Assembly (NCBI GenBank): GCA_947446155.1
Contig: CANFFZ010000017.1
Span: forward strand, 1-24,396
Reading direction: 5' to 3'
From: Chloroflexota bacterium
Lineage (GTDB): Bacteria; Chloroflexota; Dehalococcoidia; UBA2979
DNA length: 24,396 nt
Shown piece after piece: positions 1 through 7,993 of this stretch. Below the pieces are notes generated by a model. It ran no database searches. It saw only the letters and a list, made by a program, of their open reading frames with translations, and was not told the DNA's origin. The position numbers were made by a program, and so were the translations under genes. Positions within the stretch are counted from its first letter, which is position 1. The number at the start of each line of letters is the position of its first letter.

Positions 1-118
1 CCGTTCGCTCGCGTGGGGTGGCCGCTAGTGCGGGCCTGTCCAGGCGAGGGATTCGCCCCCAGAGTGGGTCCCCCGGTCCTCCAGCGTCACCCGGAGGATT
101 TGGCAGTTGCCAGACATG
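1..118 (-). ncRNA. Probable c-di-AMP riboswitch (ydaO-yuaA type), cut by the window edge
   Basis: On the minus strand this stretch contains GGGGGACCCA (65-74) followed by GGGGGCGAATCCC (48-60). These are the two most recognisable conserved blocks of the 5' half of the ydaO-yuaA element, in the correct order and spacing. Upstream of them (about 78-97) a CCTCC/GGAGG hairpin can form. The 3' conserved half (the AAUCCG-CAGCUAACCUCG region) would lie beyond position 1 and cannot be checked. The controlled gene is therefore outside the window to the left. In GC-rich bacteria this riboswitch usually precedes cell-wall hydrolase or potassium transport genes and turns them off when c-di-AMP is high. 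The identification is by motif recall, not by a covariance model. Confidence 0.68.
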
Positions 119-121
119 GCC

Positions 122-150
122 ATCGTTCCGCGCCGACTCCCTACGGTCAA
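122..150 (-). promoter_or_regulatory. Candidate promoter for the riboswitch transcript
   Basis: On the minus strand TTGACC (145-150) is followed after 17 nt by AACGAT (122-127). This would start transcription near 115, just before the probable riboswitch. The -35 is good and the -10 is poor; the placement is the main support. Confidence 0.3.
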
Positions 151-230
151 GGTAGAGGCGGCACGATCACGGGCCCGGACGATCCTAGCACGCGATGCTG
201 TGTAGCACGCGGATACGGAGCGGGGCGTAC

Positions 231-256
231 GAAAGCCCGGCCGAAGCCGGGCTTTC
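231..256 (-). terminator. Intrinsic-type terminator hairpin of the RRM gene
   Basis: A perfect 11-bp inverted repeat (231-241 with 246-256) encloses four bases. Read on the minus strand, the loop is C(UUCG)G, the extra-stable tetraloop; on the plus strand it is CGAA. This orientation assigns it to the RRM gene ending at 299. The stem ends in A and U runs (GAAAG/CTTTC), so the hairpin carries its own short U tract. Confidence 0.8.
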
Positions 257-298
257 AGACTGCCGCCGGTCACCCGAGCCGACGGATGCTGTTGAGGG

Positions 299-700
299 CT
301 AGCGGTAGCCGCCGCGGCTTCCGCCACCGCCACCACGGCTTCCGCCGCCGCCGCCGTAGCCACCGCCGCCACTACTACCGCCGTAGCCGCCACCGCCACT
401 ACCGCCGTAGCCACCGCCGCCGTAGCCGCCACCACCGCCCCGCGGGCGCTCTTCGCGCTCACGAGCCTGGTTGACGTTGAGGGCGCGGCCCCCGAAGTCT
501 TTGCCGTTCAAGGCGTCGATCGCCTTGGGTGCGTCGGCCTCTTCCATCTCGACGAAACCAAAGCCACGCGGCCGACCGGTCTCCCGGTCAGTCGGCAGCG
601 CTACCGACACTACTTCGCCGTACTGCGCGAAGAGTTGGCGAATATCTTCCTCCCGCGCGCTAAACGGGAGATTTCCCACATATATCCGTGCGTTAGCCAA
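299..700 (-). CDS. Glycine-rich RRM RNA-binding protein
   Basis: A single RNA-recognition motif occupies about residues 5-80, with RNP2 IYVGNL at 6-11 and RNP1 RGFGFVEM at 45-52. An Arg/Gly/Tyr/Ser-rich tail built of GGGGYGG-like repeats fills residues 88-133. This is the architecture of the bacterial and cyanobacterial glycine-rich RNA-binding proteins, which bind single-stranded RNA and are often cold-induced; the cold role is inferred for this copy. The start is TTG at 700: it has GGAG seven bases upstream, gives the usual short N-terminus, and no other start codon lies close upstream in frame. The gene has a long leader and its own terminator, so it is probably monocistronic. The low-complexity tail creates long open frames on the other strand, which are shadows. 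Confidence 0.93.
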   Translation of the reverse strand: MANARIYVGNLPFSAREEDIRQLFAQYGEVVSVALPTDRETGRPRGFGFVEMEEADAPKAIDALNGKDFGGRALNVNQAREREERPRGGGGGYGGGGYGGSGGGGYGGSSGGGGYGGGGGSRGGGGGSRGGYR

Positions 701-851
701 GCGTTCACTCCACGTCGGCTGAGCCGACCAAACTCCTCCCCGCGGATGCGGTTCGGCACCATCTGTATCTCAGGCTCGACGCGGACGCCCGGGTGCAACG
801 GCCAGACCAGACTGAGAGGATGCGATCATCTCGTATCCGAGGCCCACTATA
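701..851 (-). promoter_or_regulatory. Long leader of the RRM gene with hairpin and candidate -10
   Basis: A TATAGT hexamer on the minus strand (846-851) is a candidate -10; no convincing -35 is seen. It would give a leader of about 140 nt. A perfect 6-bp hairpin with a 3-nt loop (714-728) sits four bases upstream of the GGAG ribosome-binding site (707-710). A structured long leader would suit post-transcriptional control, as in cold-shock mRNAs, but this is inference. Confidence 0.35.
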
Positions 852-988
852 CATGAATCGCACAGCGACTACGTACGCGATGGGGCGAATCTGCGCCGCG
901 GACTTCCGCTATCGGGAGGCTGGTAGGTAAGGTGGAGCCCCCTGGCGGGGTACATGACCAACTGTTCTGTGGAGGTCACCCCACCGCC

Positions 989-1783
989 ATGCCCGCACGC
1001 ACGCCACCGCCCGATCCGTTCCGCCGCCGCTTTCAGACTCGCGAGGTCGCTGTCGCCTTCGGCGGCGACACAGTACCGAAGCTACCGCGCCGTTCGCGCG
1101 GGCCAGCGCTGTTGTTCTTCGCGGGGGCCGTGGTAGCGGCCGTCCTCGCGCTCGCGCAGTTCTTCGACATCGCACCGCCGGAGTGGCTGGCGACGATCAG
1201 CGGTGGGCAGGCGAGCGCAGCCCGCGCGCCACGCGTGGACAGCGGCGTGGTAATGCGGAGTCTGGACGAATTGCACAAGCAGTACGGGGAACCGAAGGAC
1301 GCGAGTTACGGGCGGCTGCGGATCCCCTCGATCGGGGTGGATGCGCCAATGGGGGTGCGAAAAGTCGGCAAGGATGGCGTGATGCACGACCCGAGCGGGC
1401 CGGGGGACGTGGTGTGGTACGACTTCGAGAAGACGCTGGGTCTGGGTGGCGCTCCGGGCGCGGGCGGCAACACTGTGCTGGCCGGACACGTCGACCAGAA
1501 CGGGATGGTTGAGTACGCGGGCGTCCGCTATACGGGGCCAGCAGTCTTCTTCAGCCTCGACCAACTTGGCGCGGGGGACGCGATCGAGGTGACGGTGGCC
1601 GGGAAGACTTGGCGGTATGCGGTGGTGTGGATACGCAGCGTGCCGGTGGACGAGGCGTGGGAACCGCTGTTCAGTTCGAAGGTGCTGGGCGACACGATCA
1701 CGCTGGTGACATGTGGCGGCGACTTCGATTACGACACGCAGGAGTACACGAGCCGGTTGGTAGTGCGCGCAGTACGCGGCTGA
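989..1783 (+). CDS. Class F-like sortase
   Basis: This is a membrane-anchored cysteine transpeptidase of the sortase fold. From ATG 989 the protein is 264 aa: a basic N-terminus, one membrane helix at about 40-60, a linker, and the sortase domain at about 105-262. The catalytic residues are visible: His167 in AGHVD, Cys242 in LVTCGG, and Arg256 in the final strand. The LVTCGGxFD signature resembles actinobacterial class F sortases more than class A. ATG 989 has GGAGGT at 971-976, a slightly long 12-nt spacing; GTG 932 is the in-frame alternative with no clear ribosome site. No LPxTG-type substrate protein is visible in the window, so its target is unknown; it may be a housekeeping enzyme. Confidence 0.88.
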   Translation: MPARTPPPDPFRRRFQTREVAVAFGGDTVPKLPRRSRGPALLFFAGAVVAAVLALAQFFDIAPPEWLATISGGQASAARAPRVDSGVVMRSLDELHKQYGEPKDASYGRLRIPSIGVDAPMGVRKVGKDGVMHDPSGPGDVVWYDFEKTLGLGGAPGAGGNTVLAGHVDQNGMVEYAGVRYTGPAVFFSLDQLGAGDAIEVTVAGKTWRYAVVWIRSVPVDEAWEPLFSSKVLGDTITLVTCGGDFDYDTQEYTSRLVVRAVRG

Positions 1784-1913
1784 ACCGAACGGGCAAGCGG
1801 GGTACACTTGGGACAGCCCGGCGGACTGGATCGGGACTGTCGCTCCCACGCTTGATGCGGTCACGCCTCGCTTCGAGGCCAAGCGGATGCACGTCACCAG
1901 CAAGGAAACCTTC

Positions 1914-2894
1914 GTGTCTGTCGTACCTGATCTCTCCACGCAACGAACCTGGCTGAGGAGCGCGCTGGCTGCAACCGCGGTGACGTTGATCGCCACCGGG
2001 TGCGGGGCGACTGCGAAGGACAGCGGCTGGTCCGAGGAAGCGATCTCGAAGGCGAGCGGCAGCGTCGCGGTGATGGTGGTGAACTCGCAGATTGGCGTGG
2101 GTGAGAACCGGCTGGCGTTCGGGCTGATCACGAGCAAGGGCGAGCTGCTGCAGAATGCCGAAGGCTCGGTGCAGTTGTTCCGCCTTGCGGGCAACGAGAC
2201 GACACCGGCAGGCGAGCACCGGCTGCGGGCGGTGTCGCTGCGCGAGAACACGAACCACCTGCACGACGACGGCACGAACCACCTGCACGACGATCCGATC
2301 ATGACGATGTACGTGACGAACGTGGAACTGTCCGAGCAGGACTGGTGGGGCGCCGAGATTCACGTGCAGGCGGGCGGGAAACGGTACGAGAAGCTGCGTG
2401 CGCGGTTCTTTGTGCAGCAGCAGACCACCGTGCCACCGATGGGAGTGCACGCGCCGAAGAGTACGCAGCAGACGATGCGCGATGTGAAGGACGCGGCCGA
2501 GATCGACTCGTCGCGACCTCCACGCCCGGAGTTGCACCAGATGACAGTGGCCGAGGCAGCCGTGAGCGGTAAGCCATCGGTGGTGGCGTTCGCGACGCCG
2601 GCGTTCTGTCAGACGCGGTTCTGCGGGCCGGTGATCGACTCGGTAGTCGCGCCACTGGCGAAGCAGTACGAAGGCCGGGCGAACTTCCTTCACATCGAGC
2701 CGTACAGCATGGCCGAAGCGCGCAAGGGGCGGCTTGTACCTGTGCCAGAGATGGAGCAGTGGGGGCTGACGAGCGAGCCGTACCTCTTTGTGCTCGACCG
2801 GGAGGGGCGGATCGCCGGCAAGTTAGAGGGCATTGTCGAGCAGGGCGAGGTCACGGCGATCCTCGACCGGCTGCTCGGGCCCCACGGAAAGTAA
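1914..2894 (+). CDS. Thioredoxin-like lipoprotein
   Basis: From GTG 1914 (AAGGA seven bases upstream) the protein is 326 aa. It begins with a lipoprotein signal peptide: basic TQRTWLR, a hydrophobic stretch, then a lipobox ending at Cys30. ATG 1887 is in frame but gives an atypically long n-region and has a weaker ribosome site. The middle part carries a duplicated NHLHDD segment (residues 114-119 and 122-127). The C-terminal half (about 205-325) resembles a thioredoxin fold, with Cys232 and Cys237 in CQTRFC, a CxxxxC spacing rather than the usual CxxC. It is probably exported and tethered outside the membrane; a redox or metal-related role is inferred. The next gene starts 10 nt downstream, suggesting cotranscription. 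Confidence 0.75.
   Translation: MSVVPDLSTQRTWLRSALAATAVTLIATGCGATAKDSGWSEEAISKASGSVAVMVVNSQIGVGENRLAFGLITSKGELLQNAEGSVQLFRLAGNETTPAGEHRLRAVSLRENTNHLHDDGTNHLHDDPIMTMYVTNVELSEQDWWGAEIHVQAGGKRYEKLRARFFVQQQTTVPPMGVHAPKSTQQTMRDVKDAAEIDSSRPPRPELHQMTVAEAAVSGKPSVVAFATPAFCQTRFCGPVIDSVVAPLAKQYEGRANFLHIEPYSMAEARKGRLVPVPEMEQWGLTSEPYLFVLDREGRIAGKLEGIVEQGEVTAILDRLLGPHGK
2249..2293 (+). repeat. 24-nt period tandem duplication in the lipoprotein gene
   Basis: Two copies of a 21-nt identical core (2249-2269 and 2273-2293) lie at a period of 24 nt. In frame they encode the repeated NHLHDD hexapeptide. The duplication keeps the reading frame. Confidence 0.9.
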
Positions 2895-2904
2895 CGTTTC
2901 CGGC

Positions 2905-3672
2905 ATGACCGGCGCCGCGTGGGAACTAGGTAAGCCGGACTACACGGCGCTCACGTTCCCAGACGCCCCAGCGGAGCGGCCGTACACGATTCTGAACATG
3001 GTGACATCGCTCGACGGGCGCGCAGTGATCGAGGAAACAGAGCGCGGCCTCGGCTCGACGGCCGACCAGCGACTGATGCGCGAACTGCGGGTACACGCGG
3101 ACGTGGTGCTGAATGGCGCGGCGACGCTGCGGGCGAGCGGGACATCGTCACGCCTCGGCAACCCAGCGCTGGAGGCGCTGCGCGTGGCGCGCGGGAAGCC
3201 CATAGCACCGATCGCGGCGACGCTGAGCGCGAGCGGCGACCTGCCGCTGGAGCGGGCGTTTTTCACGGCGCGCGACTTTGACGCGGTGGTGTACCTGTCG
3301 GAGGGGGCGAGCGCAGAGCGGCGCGCGGCGATCGAGGCCACGGGCCGGCGCGTGTTCGCAGTGCCCGCGGGCGACGAGGTAGCCTCGATGGTGCGGCACA
3401 TGCGCGAGACGCTCGGGGCGCTGCTGCTGCTGGTGGAGGGTGGGCCGACGATCAACGGGCAATTGTTCGAGGCAGGGCTGGTGGACGAAGTGTTTGTGTC
3501 AGTGGGGCCGGTGATCGTGGGCGGAGCTGAGCCGAAGACGATCGTGGAGCAGACGCGAGAGCGGTCGCTCGGTGGGACGTGGCACCTTGAATTGGTGTCG
3601 GCGCACCCGAACGCGGAGACGAGCGAGGTCTACACGCGATACCGGGTGGAGCGACGGGGCGCATTGGATTAG
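2905..3672 (+). CDS. RibD C-terminal-domain reductase (pyrimidine reductase family)
   Basis: The 255-aa protein from ATG 2905 is a stand-alone RibD_C/dihydrofolate-reductase-fold enzyme. Family features are TSLDGR near residue 33, the GSTADQRLMRELR segment and the VLNGAATLR loop, and a C-terminal LLVEGGPTINGQLFEAGLVDEVF block that binds the NADPH cofactor and substrate phosphate in this family. Such proteins reduce 5-amino-6-ribosylaminouracil phosphate in riboflavin synthesis, but stand-alone copies also serve other or unknown reductions. No deaminase domain and no other riboflavin gene is present here. It follows the lipoprotein gene closely and converges on the DUF2905 gene, with the two stop codons overlapping in TTAG. 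Confidence 0.85.
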   Translation: MTGAAWELGKPDYTALTFPDAPAERPYTILNMVTSLDGRAVIEETERGLGSTADQRLMRELRVHADVVLNGAATLRASGTSSRLGNPALEALRVARGKPIAPIAATLSASGDLPLERAFFTARDFDAVVYLSEGASAERRAAIEATGRRVFAVPAGDEVASMVRHMRETLGALLLLVEGGPTINGQLFEAGLVDEVFVSVGPVIVGGAEPKTIVEQTRERSLGGTWHLELVSAHPNAETSEVYTRYRVERRGALD

Positions 3673-3884
3673 AGGCAGCGGAAGAGCGCCAGCACGAGGC
3701 TGAGCACGAGCGAGATCAGCAGCATTGAGGCGAACGGGACGATGACGCGGACGTTGCCACCGCTGAAGCGCAGGTCGCCGGGCAGCCTTCCGAACCAGCC
3801 AAGGCCGCCTGCGGCGATCACAAGGCCTAGCACGACAAGCACCAGTCCGGCGACGACGACGGTCATGCCGATACGTGCGTCCAT
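3669..3884 (-). CDS. DUF2905 family small membrane protein
   Basis: The 71-aa protein from ATG 3884 has two hydrophobic segments (about residues 8-28 and 46-67) flanking the family signature GRLPGDLRF. This matches DUF2905, a conserved family of unknown function. A longer frame reaches 3911, but ATG 3884 is preceded at exactly 6 nt by TATTGT, so a leaderless transcript starting at this ATG is likely. Its stop codon overlaps the convergent reductase gene's stop by four bases. Confidence 0.82.
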   Translation of the reverse strand: MDARIGMTVVVAGLVLVVLGLVIAAGGLGWFGRLPGDLRFSGGNVRVIVPFASMLLISLVLSLVLALFRCL

Positions 3885-3896
3885 GCGAATACAATA
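3885..3896 (-). promoter_or_regulatory. Candidate leaderless promoter of the DUF2905 gene
   Basis: On the minus strand TATTGT (3891-3896) is followed by six bases and then the ATG at 3884. This places the transcription start on or next to the start codon. The same spacing recurs at three other genes in the window. Confidence 0.45.
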
Positions 3897-3920
3897 GCGC
3901 GCCACGATCAACGTCTCGCG

Positions 3921-4028
3921 TTAGCGGATCAGTGCCTCGGTTTCTTCGAGGAGGTTGCGCATGGCGTGGAGGCGAGTTCGGATCAAAGCGAGGTCGGGCG
4001 GCGGTAGTGCGGCCTCGGGCGTGCCCAT
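3921..4028 (-). CDS. Putative 35-aa protein
   Basis: A short frame lies in the space between pncC and the DUF2905 gene. The peptide starts MGTPEAALPPPDLALIRTRL and ends LLEETEALIR: a proline-rich head, then a probable amphipathic helix with regularly spaced Leu. It begins 22 nt after the pncC stop, in the same direction. No good ribosome-binding site is visible, and no family is recognised. The composition resembles real small proteins, but the call rests on position and helix pattern only. Confidence 0.4.
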   Translation of the reverse strand: MGTPEAALPPPDLALIRTRLHAMRNLLEETEALIR

Positions 4029-4050
4029 GGTTCAGCAGGTCAGCTGGGTA

Positions 4051-4542
4051 CTACCGCACTAATTGCTTGTGCAGGGCTTCCAGCGCGCGTTGGGCGATCT
4101 CGGTCATCACCTCGACGCGAGAGCCGGGGAAGACGTGCTCCTCGATGTGGGTAGCGGTGGGAGTGGCGATGCAGATGACGGCGGAGCCGATAGGCTTGGG
4201 GGAGCGGCGCGCGCCGGGCGGGCCGGCGATGCCGCTCTCGGTGACGACGTAGTCAGCGCCAGTGCGGGCGCGGAGTTGCTCGGCAAGGGCGGCGACGAAT
4301 TCGGGGCTGACCGCGCCGTGGGTGTCGAGGATCGCCTCGAGATCTGACGAGACATCGAGTTTGGCGGCGCGGGAGTAGGCGATAATGCCGCGCTCGAACC
4401 AAGCGGAGGCGCCGGGGACGCTGAGCAGACGGAGCGCGATGAGGCCGCCCGCGGATGTCTCAGCAACGGCTACGCGCGCGCCTCGGGCGAGGAACATGTC
4501 ACCGATGGCGGTGGCGAGTGGATCGGATGGCTGGGGGTACAC
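4051..4542 (-). CDS. pncC: Nicotinamide-nucleotide amidohydrolase (CinA C-terminal family)
   Basis: A 163-aa stand-alone CinA C-terminal domain. PncC deamidates nicotinamide mononucleotide to nicotinate mononucleotide, recycling NMN from DNA ligase and other reactions. Family motifs are AETSAGG at 27-33 (commonly AESCTGG, here with Ser/Ala variation) and SGIAGP at 103-108, with the GIIAYS segment between them. The length fits the single-domain family. The start is GTG 4542, with GGAG six bases upstream. It lies 26 nt downstream of the lipoprotein gene in the same direction, so cotranscription is likely. Confidence 0.88.
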   Translation of the reverse strand: MYPQPSDPLATAIGDMFLARGARVAVAETSAGGLIALRLLSVPGASAWFERGIIAYSRAAKLDVSSDLEAILDTHGAVSPEFVAALAEQLRARTGADYVVTESGIAGPPGARRSPKPIGSAVICIATPTATHIEEHVFPGSRVEVMTEIAQRALEALHKQLVR

Positions 4543-4568
4543 GGCGGCTCCTCGCGGCGAGTGCGCGG

Positions 4569-5090
4569 TCAGGGTTGCAGCATAGCGGTGGCGATCGCTC
4601 GGACATCGGCCTCGGTGAGCCAGGAGTGGAGGGTCGCGGCGAGTTCGTAAGTGATGTCATCAGTACGCCAGCGGAGGTAAGCGGAGTCCATGCCTGTGCC
4701 GGAGGGGCCAGCGAAGCCTTCGGCGACGGTACGGCCGGCAGCGATGCGGAGGCGGTGCGTACCCTGCGGGATCGCGGAGAACAGCACGACGGCGCGGGTG
4801 GCGCTGAAAGTGAAGGCGCGCTCTTCGCGGCGGGTCACGATGAAGGTGACGCGGGAGGACGGTGGAGTACCGGGCAGCGTATCGGTGACGACGGCAGCCA
4901 CCTCGAAGGCATCGCGGAAGGCACAGGGACGCTGTGGCGCGACGCCGAGGCTGGCGGCGGCATCAGCGAGGGCGGCCTCGGCGGATGCGGTGAGGCGAAG
5001 CGGCGCGCAAACCGCCGGGCTGGCAGCAGAGCAGGCAAGCAGCATCCCGCACGAGATGGCGAGGAAGTAGACCGCGGCGCGGCGAATCAC
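4569..5090 (-). CDS. Putative lipoprotein of unknown function
   Basis: A 173-aa protein starting at GTG 5090 with a short basic head, a hydrophobic stretch and a lipobox LLAC ending at Cys20, so it is probably exported and lipid-anchored. Two further Cys (28 and 56) could form a disulfide. The rest contains beta-rich segments (VTFIVTRREERAFTFSATRA) and no recognised domain. The ribosome site is weak, so the start is uncertain. It lies between the copper operon and pncC on the same strand; no functional link to either is evident. Confidence 0.65.
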   Translation of the reverse strand: MIRRAAVYFLAISCGMLLACSAASPAVCAPLRLTASAEAALADAAASLGVAPQRPCAFRDAFEVAAVVTDTLPGTPPSSRVTFIVTRREERAFTFSATRAVVLFSAIPQGTHRLRIAAGRTVAEGFAGPSGTGMDSAYLRWRTDDITYELAATLHSWLTEADVRAIATAMLQP

Positions 5091-5121
5091 CTCGTTCGTT
5101 AGGCGACGAGATGATGCGCCG

Positions 5122-5271
5122 CTAGGACGCGTACTTGTTTGGGTCGGCGAGGAATGCGGCGCGGCAACCGGGGGTGCAGAAGTAATAGGTCTTCCCCTCG
5201 TACTCCGCGCTCGCGGGGGTGCGGTCGGTGTCGACGGTCATGCCACAGACGGGGTCTTTCGCGCTGGCCAT
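5122..5271 (-). CDS. YHS-domain metal-binding small protein
   Basis: A 49-aa protein made of one YHS domain: DPVCGM at 6-11, then YYFCTPGC at 29-36 and an F-x-x-DP-x-KY end. YHS domains bind transition metals, mainly copper, through the Cys residues (9, 32 and 36 here), and often accompany or are fused to P1B-type ATPases. It starts 22 nt after the copA stop and is the last gene of the copper operon; a role in handing copper to the exporter is inferred. The longer frame upstream is only the shadow of copA. Confidence 0.87.
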   Translation of the reverse strand: MASAKDPVCGMTVDTDRTPASAEYEGKTYYFCTPGCRAAFLADPNKYAS

Positions 5272-5293
5272 GGTGTCTTTCTTCGAACGGAAC

Positions 5294-7702
5294 CTAGGCG
5301 AGTTTTGCGCTCCGCAGGCGGAGCGAGTTCGCCATGACCGATACGGACGAGAGCGCCATCGCGCCGGCGGCGACGATGGGGTTAAGGAAGCCGCGCGTGC
5401 CGAAGATTGGGCGCAGCCACGAGGGCACGGTAGGGACGATGTGGTCAGCGTCGTGCGTGGCGTGGGCGGCGTCGACGGCCTCGAAGGCGGAAATGTCGCC
5501 GAGCCAGACGGTGAAGATGAGGTAGCCAAGGCCGGCGGCAAATGGGATGAGCAGGACGTTGTAGCCGAAGGCCCAGGCGAGGTTCTGGTACATGGTGCGC
5601 ATGGTGACGCGGCTGATGGTCATAGCAGTGGCGACGCCATCGAGATTCGGGCGCATGAGTGTGACGGGGGCGGTCTCCACCGCGACATCGGTACCAGTGC
5701 CTATGGCGATGCCGATGTCGGCGGCGGCGAGGGCGGGGGCGTCGTTGATGCCGTCGCCGACCATCGCAACGACGCGGCCCTGCGCCTGTTCCTGCTGGAC
5801 GAGCGCAGTCTTCGCCTCGGGCAGGACGCCGGAGACGACACGGGTGATGCCGACCTGCCCGCCGACAGCGCGAGCGACGGCATCCTGGTCGCCGGTGAGC
5901 ATGATGACCTCGACACCGGCGCGGCGAAGGCGGGCGACGGCGGGGGCGGAGGTGGGGCGGATGCGGTCGGCGACGGCGATTACGCCGACCGCGACGCGGT
6001 CGATAGCGACGAAGAGCGGCGTCGCGCCTCGGGAGGCGACACCGGCAGCGAGACGTTCGAGCGGCGGGGCGGCGACACCGAGCAGGCCGGCGTTGCCGAC
6101 GAGGATGCCGTGGCCGTCGATGGTTGCGGTGATGCCCGCACCGACGACAGCGCGGAAGGTCTCCGGCCAGACGAGGTCAAGGTTGCGGCGCTCGGCCTCG
6201 CGGACGATGGCGGCGGCAACGGGGTGCTCAGAGCCGCGCTCAGCGGAGGCGACGAGGCGGACGAGGTCGTCGGCTTCGAAAGGCACATCGGGGAGGAGGG
6301 TGACCGAGACGACCTCGGGGTGACCCTCGGTGATGGTGCCGGTCTTGTCGAGCATGACAACATTGATGTGCTGCGCGCGTTCGAGGGCGACGGCGTCGCG
6401 GATGAGTACGCCGTGGCGCGCGCCGAGGCCAGTACCGACCATGATCGCGGTGGGTGTAGCGAGGCCGAGTGCGCAGGGGCAGGCGATCACGAGCACGGTG
6501 ATCGCATTGAGCAGGCCGAGGGTGAGCGCAGGCTCGGGGCCGAAGAGCCACCAACCGAGCAACGTCAGTAGCGCGACCACAAGGACAGCAGGGACAAAGA
6601 CCGAGGCAACGGTATCGGCGAGTTGCTGGATAGGCGCCTTGGAGGTCTGGGCGTCCTCGACGAGGCGGGTGATGCGGGCGAGTGCGGAGTCCGCGCCGAC
6701 GGCGGTAGCGCGGACACGGAGCAGGCCGGTAATGTTCATGGCGCCGCCGAAGACAGATGCGCCGGGCTGCTTCTCGACCGGAAGCGACTCGCCGGTGAGC
6801 ATCGACTCATCGACGGCGGAGGCGCCATCGATGACCTCGCCGTCGACGGCGATCTGCTCGGCGGGACGGACGAGGACGATGTCTCCGGGCTGCACGGCGG
6901 CGATGGGAATCTCGAACTCCGTGCCGTCCTCGATAATGCGGGCGGTGCGGGGGCGGAGCGCAATGAGGGCGCGGACGGCCTGCGAGGTCTGGCCCTTCGC
7001 GCGGGCCTCGAGCAGGCGGCCGACGAGCACGAGACCGATGATCGCGGCGGCGGCATCGAAGTAGACGGCGTGGGAGAGGCCCGCGATGCCGCCGAAGACC
7101 TGCGGAAGGAACGTCTCTATGGTCGAGAGCAGATAGGCGGCGAAGGTGCCCATCGAGATGAGCGTATTCATGTCGGTCGTGCCATGGCGGAGCGACTTCC
7201 AGGTGGCGACGTGGAAGCGCCAACCAGCCCAGAACTGTACGGGTGTGGTGAGCAGAAAGAGCGCGGGGTGCAGGGTACCCATTGGCAACGGTTCAAAGCC
7301 GGGCAGGCGCCCCGATTCCATCGTGACCATCGCCACGGCGGCGACGACAAGGGCGAAGGCAGCACGCAGCCGTAGGTCCCGCACCTCGGACTGGCGTTCG
7401 GCCTCAAGGCGGTCAGTGGTGGTGAGGTCGTCTTCATCCGCACCGGGGACGAGCAGGCGGTAGCCGGCGCGGCCTACGGCGGATTGAAGGGCTTCGACAG
7501 CCGAGGCGGCGTCACCGTCCGGGGCTGGGGAGAACGTGACCATCGCCTCCTCGGTGGCGAGGTTCACGGCGGCGCGCGCGACCCCAGGGACGCTAGTCAG
7601 CGCCTTTTCAACTCGGCGGACGCAGGAGGCGCAGGTCATGCCCTGCACGCCGAGGCGCAGCACGGCGGGCTGACTCGGGGGACGCTCAACTGTAGTGGCC
7701 AT
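5294..7702 (-). CDS. copA: Copper-exporting P1B-type ATPase
   Basis: An 802-aa copper-translocating ATPase. It has one N-terminal heavy-metal domain with GMTCASC at 21-27, eight expected membrane helices, the actuator TGES at 303-306, the membrane metal site CPC at 408-410, the phosphorylated Asp in DKTGT at 452-456, SEHP at 491-494 and GDGINDAP at 649-656. Tyr714-Asn715 in helix 7 and MALSS (782-786) in helix 8 complete the Cu(I) subgroup signature. It pumps Cu(I) out of the cytoplasm with ATP. The loop between the last two helices (about 733-772) is longer than usual and carries HATHDADH. The start ATG 7702 has GAGG upstream and lies 24 nt after csoR. The frame is intact throughout. Confidence 0.96.
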   Translation of the reverse strand: MATTVERPPSQPAVLRLGVQGMTCASCVRRVEKALTSVPGVARAAVNLATEEAMVTFSPAPDGDAASAVEALQSAVGRAGYRLLVPGADEDDLTTTDRLEAERQSEVRDLRLRAAFALVVAAVAMVTMESGRLPGFEPLPMGTLHPALFLLTTPVQFWAGWRFHVATWKSLRHGTTDMNTLISMGTFAAYLLSTIETFLPQVFGGIAGLSHAVYFDAAAAIIGLVLVGRLLEARAKGQTSQAVRALIALRPRTARIIEDGTEFEIPIAAVQPGDIVLVRPAEQIAVDGEVIDGASAVDESMLTGESLPVEKQPGASVFGGAMNITGLLRVRATAVGADSALARITRLVEDAQTSKAPIQQLADTVASVFVPAVLVVALLTLLGWWLFGPEPALTLGLLNAITVLVIACPCALGLATPTAIMVGTGLGARHGVLIRDAVALERAQHINVVMLDKTGTITEGHPEVVSVTLLPDVPFEADDLVRLVASAERGSEHPVAAAIVREAERRNLDLVWPETFRAVVGAGITATIDGHGILVGNAGLLGVAAPPLERLAAGVASRGATPLFVAIDRVAVGVIAVADRIRPTSAPAVARLRRAGVEVIMLTGDQDAVARAVGGQVGITRVVSGVLPEAKTALVQQEQAQGRVVAMVGDGINDAPALAAADIGIAIGTGTDVAVETAPVTLMRPNLDGVATAMTISRVTMRTMYQNLAWAFGYNVLLIPFAAGLGYLIFTVWLGDISAFEAVDAAHATHDADHIVPTVPSWLRPIFGTRGFLNPIVAAGAMALSSVSVMANSLRLRSAKLA

Positions 7703-7726
7703 GACGTTGCCTCTTTGCTAGGTGGG

Positions 7727-7993
7727 CTACTTGTTGGCGAGCGCGTAGAGCTCGACGAGTTCGTCGATGACGCGGTCGCTCTCGCCAGCCTCGATGCCCT
7801 CGACGACGCAGCCTTGGAGGTGACCGGAGAGCAGTTTCGCCTCGAGTTTCTCGATGGCGCGGCGGATGGCATAGGTCTGCTTCAGGACATCCACGCAATA
7901 CTGATCCTGCTCGACCATCTTGCGAACCCCGGCGAGGTGACCCTCGATGTAGGCGAGGCGCTTGAGCGCATCGTGCTGGGTCATGTGTTCCAT
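7727..7993 (-). CDS. csoR: Copper-sensing repressor, CsoR family
   Basis: An 88-aa all-helical DUF156-type repressor. The Cu(I) ligand triad is visible as Cys33, His58 and Cys62, with the same spacing (25 and 4) as in the characterised mycobacterial CsoR. In this family Cu(I) binding releases the tetramer from its operator. The first ATG (7993) overlaps the stop of the upstream gene as TGATG; a second ATG three codons later has GGA five bases upstream and could be the main start. Its likely target is the GC-rich inverted repeat at 8627-8648, upstream of the first gene of the operon, giving autoregulation together with copA. Confidence 0.93.
   Translation of the reverse strand: MEHMTQHDALKRLAYIEGHLAGVRKMVEQDQYCVDVLKQTYAIRRAIEKLEAKLLSGHLQGCVVEGIEAGESDRVIDELVELYALANK

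Noticed and set aside
25..462. 145-aa Ala/Val-rich frame on the minus strand
   Set aside because: It overlaps the Gly-rich tail of the RRM gene in another frame, and its low-complexity composition is a reflection of those repeats.
5219..6571. 450-aa plus-strand frame
   Set aside because: It is antisense to copA, with Asp/Gly/Ala-biased sequence and no domain; a GC-rich shadow of an intact conserved gene.
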